From RGIG3009 sp045595445 (GTDB lineage: Bacteria > Bacillota > Clostridia > Oscillospirales > Acutalibacteraceae), in contig JAZOAK010000058.1 in the NCBI GenBank assembly GCA_045595445.1, positions 1-16,496 on the forward strand: a DNA stretch of 16,496 bases, in the 5' to 3' direction. Positions 13,218-16,496 of the stretch are shown here, in pieces. Positions within the stretch are counted from its first letter, which is position 1; each line of letters starts with the position of its first letter. Made by a program: the position numbers and the translations under genes. Under the pieces are notes generated by a model. That model was not told the origin of the DNA. It ran no database searches and was given only the letters and a program-made list of their open reading frames with translations.

Positions 13218-14017
13218 CATTTTCCTAATTCTTTTGTCCGTTCAAAGGATGCCTTCACCGCCTTGGCAACAAGACTGCGCAGGGCGGTGTCTTGTTCCAG
13301 TACGCGCACCCCTTCAATGGTACTGCCGCCGGGGCTGCATACCGCCTCACGCAACGCGGCGGGATGCCGATCGTCAACGACCGCCATGCGTCCTGCACCA
13401 CACACCGTCTGTGCTGCGTACTGCAATGCCGTTTCTCGTGATAATCCGCACGCCATGCCGGCATCCGCCAAAGCTTCAATAAACAGGTACACAAATGCCG
13501 GCCCGCAACCGGAAACTGCGCATCCCGCGTCAATGAGCGCCTCAGGAATCTCATCCAACTGCCCCGCGGCAGATAATAACTGCACGAATGCCGCTTTATC
13601 CGCTTCGGATACGGTCGCGTTCGCCGTATAGAGAATCATTCCCTCACCAATCGCCACCGGTGTGTTCGGCATAATGCGGATGATCGGTCGCTCGCCCAAT
13701 TCGTTTGCCAAGCGCTCGGTAGTAACACCCGCCAACATGCTGACGATCACCGCGCGGTCCGTCAAAAGTGGTTTAAGTTCCGCCGCCACGTCGCTGAGCA
13801 TCTGCGGTTTCACACCCAAAAACACAAAACGGCTGTTTTGGACAACGGCCTCGTTATCACCGACCGCACAGCCACACGTTGTCGCCAGCGTTTTCGCTTT
13901 ATCCGTATCACGATCCGCCACAATCACCTGCGCAGGATTTGCGCTTTTGCAAGCGGCGGCCGCCAAGGCACCGCCCATGTTACCGGCGCCGATAAAACCG
14001 GCTGTATATTGTGCCAT
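13217..14017 (-). CDS. proC: Pyrroline-5-carboxylate reductase
   Basis: This 266-residue NAD(P)H enzyme catalyses the last step of proline synthesis, reducing 1-pyrroline-5-carboxylate to L-proline. The nucleotide-binding motif is GFIGAGNMGGAL (7-18), followed by FLGVKPQM, MPNTPVAIGEG, and the C-terminal dimer/active-site helices with AVSGCGPAFVYLFIEALADAG and the family end block LREAVCSPGGSTIEGVRVLE. I chose the ATG at 14015-14017, five bases after the proA stop, with AGGG about nine bases upstream; a GTG three codons earlier (14026) overlaps the proA stop but has no spaced ribosome binding site. It is the last gene of the proBAC operon. Confidence 0.95.
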   Translation of the reverse strand: MAQYTAGFIGAGNMGGALAAAACKSANPAQVIVADRDTDKAKTLATTCGCAVGDNEAVVQNSRFVFLGVKPQMLSDVAAELKPLLTDRAVIVSMLAGVTTERLANELGERPIIRIMPNTPVAIGEGMILYTANATVSEADKAAFVQLLSAAGQLDEIPEALIDAGCAVSGCGPAFVYLFIEALADAGMACGLSRETALQYAAQTVCGAGRMAVVDDRHPAALREAVCSPGGSTIEGVRVLEQDTALRSLVAKAVKASFERTKELGK

Positions 14018-14022
14018 ATTTC

Positions 14023-15258
14023 TCACACCCTAATCTGTCCGTCACCACGGATAACGTATTTATAAGTCGTTAGTTCGCGCAACCCCATCGGACCACGCGC
14101 GTGCAGTTTTTGTGTAGAGATACCAATCTCACATCCCAGTCCAAACTCGCCGCCATCGGTAAAGCGCGTCGACGCATTGACGTACACCGCCGCACTATCC
14201 ACCGCCGCGGTGAATTTCGCCGCCGCCTCTGCATTTTCCGTAATGATCGCCTCGCTGTGACCGGTAGAGTGTTCCGCAATGTGCGCGATCGCCGCGTTCA
14301 CATCGTCCACCACACCGACAGCCAAAATATAATCCAAAAACTCCGTGTCAAAATCGCGTTCCTCGGCGGGGACACCGTCGATGATCGCTGCTGCGCGTTT
14401 ATCCAGACGCAACTCTACGCGGTCACCCAAACGCTCACGCAGTTTCGGTAAAAACACAGGTGCGATCTTCTTGTGCACCAAGCACACTTCCGCGGCATTA
14501 CACACCGACGGACGACTGGTTTTTGCATTTTCGATAATTGCCAACGCTTTATCCACATCGCCATCGGCATCCACGTATACGTGACAAATGCCGGTACCGG
14601 TCTCAACACACGGCACCAGCGCGTTCTCCACACAAGCACGGATAAGACCCGCACCGCCACGCGGAATGAGCAAATCCACAAGTCCCACCGCAGTCATCAG
14701 CTCGGTAGCACTCGCGCGGGTGGTATCTTGCACCAATTGGATCATGGCTTCCTCTAATCCGACGCGGCGCAAACCGTCGTGCAGCGCATCGACAATCGCC
14801 TGTGAAGAGCGAAACGCTTCCTTGCCACCGCGCAAGACACACACGTTTCCGCTTTTGAATGCCAGCACCGCCGCATCCGACGTCACGTTCGGGCGACTCT
14901 CATAGATCATCGCCGTAACGCCCATCGGTACGCTAACCTTTTCAATCACCAAGCCGTTTTCGCGGTCCACCCGCTCGATCACTCGACCGACGGGATCGGG
15001 CAGCGCCGCCACCTCGCGGATACCATCTGCCATCCCCGCAATACGTTCAGCGGTTAACGCCAGACGATCCACCATCACAACGGAGAGCGAAGCCCTCGCC
15101 GCTTCGACGTCCAACGCGTTCGCCGCCAAAATCGATTCCGTATGTTCAACCAGCGCATCCGCCATCGCGTACAGCGCCGCGTTTTTTTGTTCTGTCGTCA
15201 GCACCGCCGCTTTCACACAAGCACGTTTTGCCGCTTTTAGAATTTCCTGTGTCGTCAT
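14023..15258 (-). CDS. proA: Gamma-glutamyl phosphate reductase
   Basis: This 411-residue aldehyde-dehydrogenase-fold enzyme reduces gamma-glutamyl phosphate to glutamate 5-semialdehyde with NADPH, step two of proline synthesis. Landmarks are PMGVTAMIYESRPNVTSDAAVLAFKSGN (111-138), the LIPRGGAGL segment (197-205), ETGTGICHVYVD (219-230), and the catalytic cysteine Cys253 in TSRPSVCNAAE. The end block FGLGCEIGISTQKLHARGPMGLRELTTYKYV is typical. The frame extends to a TTG seven codons upstream, but the ATG at 15256-15258 overlaps the proB stop as ATGA and has GGAAGGAAG upstream, so I use it. It should form a functional pair with ProB, which passes on the unstable acyl phosphate. Confidence 0.97.
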   Translation of the reverse strand: MTTQEILKAAKRACVKAAVLTTEQKNAALYAMADALVEHTESILAANALDVEAARASLSVVMVDRLALTAERIAGMADGIREVAALPDPVGRVIERVDRENGLVIEKVSVPMGVTAMIYESRPNVTSDAAVLAFKSGNVCVLRGGKEAFRSSQAIVDALHDGLRRVGLEEAMIQLVQDTTRASATELMTAVGLVDLLIPRGGAGLIRACVENALVPCVETGTGICHVYVDADGDVDKALAIIENAKTSRPSVCNAAEVCLVHKKIAPVFLPKLRERLGDRVELRLDKRAAAIIDGVPAEERDFDTEFLDYILAVGVVDDVNAAIAHIAEHSTGHSEAIITENAEAAAKFTAAVDSAAVYVNASTRFTDGGEFGLGCEIGISTQKLHARGPMGLRELTTYKYVIRGDGQIRV

Positions 15259-16031
15259 ACTCTCTGCTTCCTTCCGCAAAAACGCGTGCCGACGGCTTTG
15301 CCGGCAACGATATCGTATAACTTCTCGGGATATTCACCGTTGGCAATCACCATATCAATGCCCGCTTCTGTCGCGAGCTGTGCCGCGTGTAGTTTGGTTG
15401 CCATGCCGCCGGTTCCCAATTTAGACCCCGCGCCGCCGGCAAGTGCCAACACCTCGTCATTCAATTCACTGACCAGCGGGATCAAACGCGCATCCGCATG
15501 GGTGTGCGGATCAGCGTCGTACAAACCGTCAATATCCGACAACAACACCAACAGATCGGCACCCGCGTTGACCGCCACGATCGCACCCAACGTATCGTTG
15601 TCACCGATACCGATTTCCTCGGTCGACACCGTATCGTTTTCGTTAATGATGGGCAACGCACCAAGTTCCAACAAACGGAACAACGTCTGGTGAAAATTAC
15701 CGCGCCGTTTTTCATCGTTCAAATCGTCACCCGTCAGCAAGATCTGCGCAACGGTATGACGGTATTCCTCAAACAACTTATCGTACGTATACATCAGTTC
15801 ACACTGACCGACCGCCGCAGCCGCCTGCTTGGTCGCCATATCTGCCGGACGCTCTTTAAGGGACAGCTTACCGACACCCATACCGATAGCACCGGACGAA
15901 ACCAACACAATCTCGTGCCCGGCATTTTTCAGATCACTCATCACCTTACACAACTGCTCCACACGACGGATGTTGATACGTCCCGTCGCGTGTGCCAGCG
16001 TAGAGGTTCCTACTTTAATAACAATACGCAT
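15255..16031 (-). CDS. proB: Glutamate 5-kinase, form without PUA domain
   Basis: This 258-residue amino-acid kinase phosphorylates L-glutamate with ATP to gamma-glutamyl phosphate, the first and usually feedback-regulated step of proline synthesis. IVIKVGTSTL (3-12) and VLVSSGAIGMGVGKL (42-56) bind phosphate and glutamate; ALPIINENDTVS and GDNDTLGAIVAVNAGADLLVLLSDIDGLYDADP shape the active site; GTGGMATKLHAAQLATEAGIDMVIANG is the ATP-side segment. The chain ends right after the kinase domain, lacking the C-terminal PUA domain of E. coli ProB (367 residues); such short forms are known in Firmicutes. GAGGAAGG precedes the ATG. The upstream hydrolase stop lies only 14 bases away, so they probably share a transcript. 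Confidence 0.95.
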   Translation of the reverse strand: MRIVIKVGTSTLAHATGRINIRRVEQLCKVMSDLKNAGHEIVLVSSGAIGMGVGKLSLKERPADMATKQAAAAVGQCELMYTYDKLFEEYRHTVAQILLTGDDLNDEKRRGNFHQTLFRLLELGALPIINENDTVSTEEIGIGDNDTLGAIVAVNAGADLLVLLSDIDGLYDADPHTHADARLIPLVSELNDEVLALAGGAGSKLGTGGMATKLHAAQLATEAGIDMVIANGEYPEKLYDIVAGKAVGTRFCGRKQRV

Positions 16032-16045
16032 GATACCTTCCTCGC

Positions 16046-16496
16046 TTATTCCGCGTGCAGCTGCGTTTGGATCGCATCAATCAGCGACGCGATGTTGGCA
16101 AACGCTTTGTCCGACTCCGCCGCATACGGCTCTAACGTAGACAAGATGGTCAACACGTACGGTTGCGGCGCGTACACGATTGCCGCGTCGTGGTAAGCCT
16201 GACTGCCCTGCTCACCGTACTTGTGTGCCACCTCGTAGGTGTTACCGAGCGCATCCGCCAGCATCCCCTCAACAGTAGTCGACGTCAACCAGCTTTTGAG
16301 CAACTTCGCCTTCTCACTGTCCTTCTTGATATACTTGGCAATATCCTCGAAATATAAGCCCGCGTCACGCGCAGACAAATAACCGAAGCGCGGCTTGGGG
16401 AATACCAACGTCAAATTGTTTGCCGCATTGGAGCGAATGCCCAGCGTATCGGCGTAGGTATTAAAACCGGCAAACCCGAACTCCTCGTTCAACATA
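16046..16496 (-). CDS. Serine hydrolase of the beta-lactamase/PBP-like superfamily, C-terminal part
   Basis: The gene runs off the right edge; 150 codons are visible, and the methionine at the window end is probably internal. The end resembles class A beta-lactamase-like serine hydrolases: a stretch TSTTVEGMLADAL, then VAHKYGEQGSQAYHDAAIVYAPQPYVLTILSTL. There KYG stands where KTG is usual, and HDAAIVY matches the usual strand HDVGIVY. An SNAAN segment near the left of the visible part could be the second active-site (SxN-like) motif, but the SxxK serine would lie outside the window. No resistance role can be claimed; many relatives are peptidoglycan-active or of unknown role. It lies 14 bases upstream of proB and ends in TAA at 16046-16048. 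Confidence 0.65.
   Translation of the reverse strand, partial: MLNEEFGFAGFNTYADTLGIRSNAANNLTLVFPKPRFGYLSARDAGLYFEDIAKYIKKDSEKAKLLKSWLTSTTVEGMLADALGNTYEVAHKYGEQGSQAYHDAAIVYAPQPYVLTILSTLEPYAAESDKAFANIASLIDAIQTQLHAE

Noticed and set aside
15498..16196. Plus-strand open frame of 232 codons across proB and the hydrolase
   Set aside because: Crosses two real minus-strand genes and shows only shadow-type composition.
1..16496. Mobile element, phage, toxin-antitoxin or CRISPR content
   Set aside because: No transposase, integrase, toxin-antitoxin pair, direct-repeat array or shift in gene style was seen; all units are compatible with resident core or common accessory genes.

Overview
The window looks like ordinary chromosome from a low-to-mid GC Gram-positive anaerobe, most likely an uncultured gut member of the Clostridia (Oscillospiraceae/Ruminococcaceae-like). 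This rests on strong AGGAGG-type ribosome binding sites, sigma-A promoters with 16-17 bp spacers, the murI-DUF1934-argS and rpsF-ssb-rpsR gene orders, a YtrA-type GntR/ABC operon, and the protein families themselves. I see no transposase, integrase, phage gene or CRISPR array. Assignments rest on remembered family motifs, since no database search was possible.

Layout. 1-305: no protein gene. It holds a tRNA-like 3' domain inside a structured stretch, a terminator-like hairpin, and a promoter with a perfect 13-bp inverted repeat. 306-2233 (+): a small membrane protein translationally coupled to an RsmF-type rRNA m5C methyltransferase. 2280-4915 (-): a four-gene operon of GntR repressor, ABC ATPase, ABC-2 permease and an unknown Tyr/Asp/Glu-rich lipoprotein, with a sigma-A promoter overlapped by GTACTA/TAGTAC repeats. 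5076-6470 (+): a lone rhamnulokinase, divergent from the GntR operon. 6518-9479 (-): murI, a DUF1934 protein and argS as an overlapping operon. 9605-10705 (-): an orphan N-acetylhexosamine 1-kinase (NahK type). 10797-11921 (-): prfB without the programmed frameshift. 12118-13172 (+): rpsF-ssb-rpsR with a leader that may be an S6:S18 autoregulatory element. 13217-16496 (-): proB-proA-proC preceded by the 3' part of a serine hydrolase gene that runs off the window.

The genes are mostly housekeeping: translation (argS, prfB, rpsF, rpsR, RsmF-like), cell wall precursor supply (murI), proline synthesis (proBAC), DNA maintenance (ssb) and sugar salvage (rhaB, nahK). Neighbouring units are tightly packed: bidirectional terminators sit between the convergent genes at 2242-2281, 6474-6513 and 13182-13217, and short divergent promoter regions lie at 4936-5038 and 11954-12030.

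Several starts were chosen downstream of the longest open frame because a ribosome binding site and an ATGA-type overlap support the inner start (ABC ATPase, GntR, rhaB, nahK, proA, proC). The least explained items are the tRNA-Gln-like relic at the left edge, the inverted repeat around the first promoter, and the lipoprotein at the end of the GntR/ABC operon.
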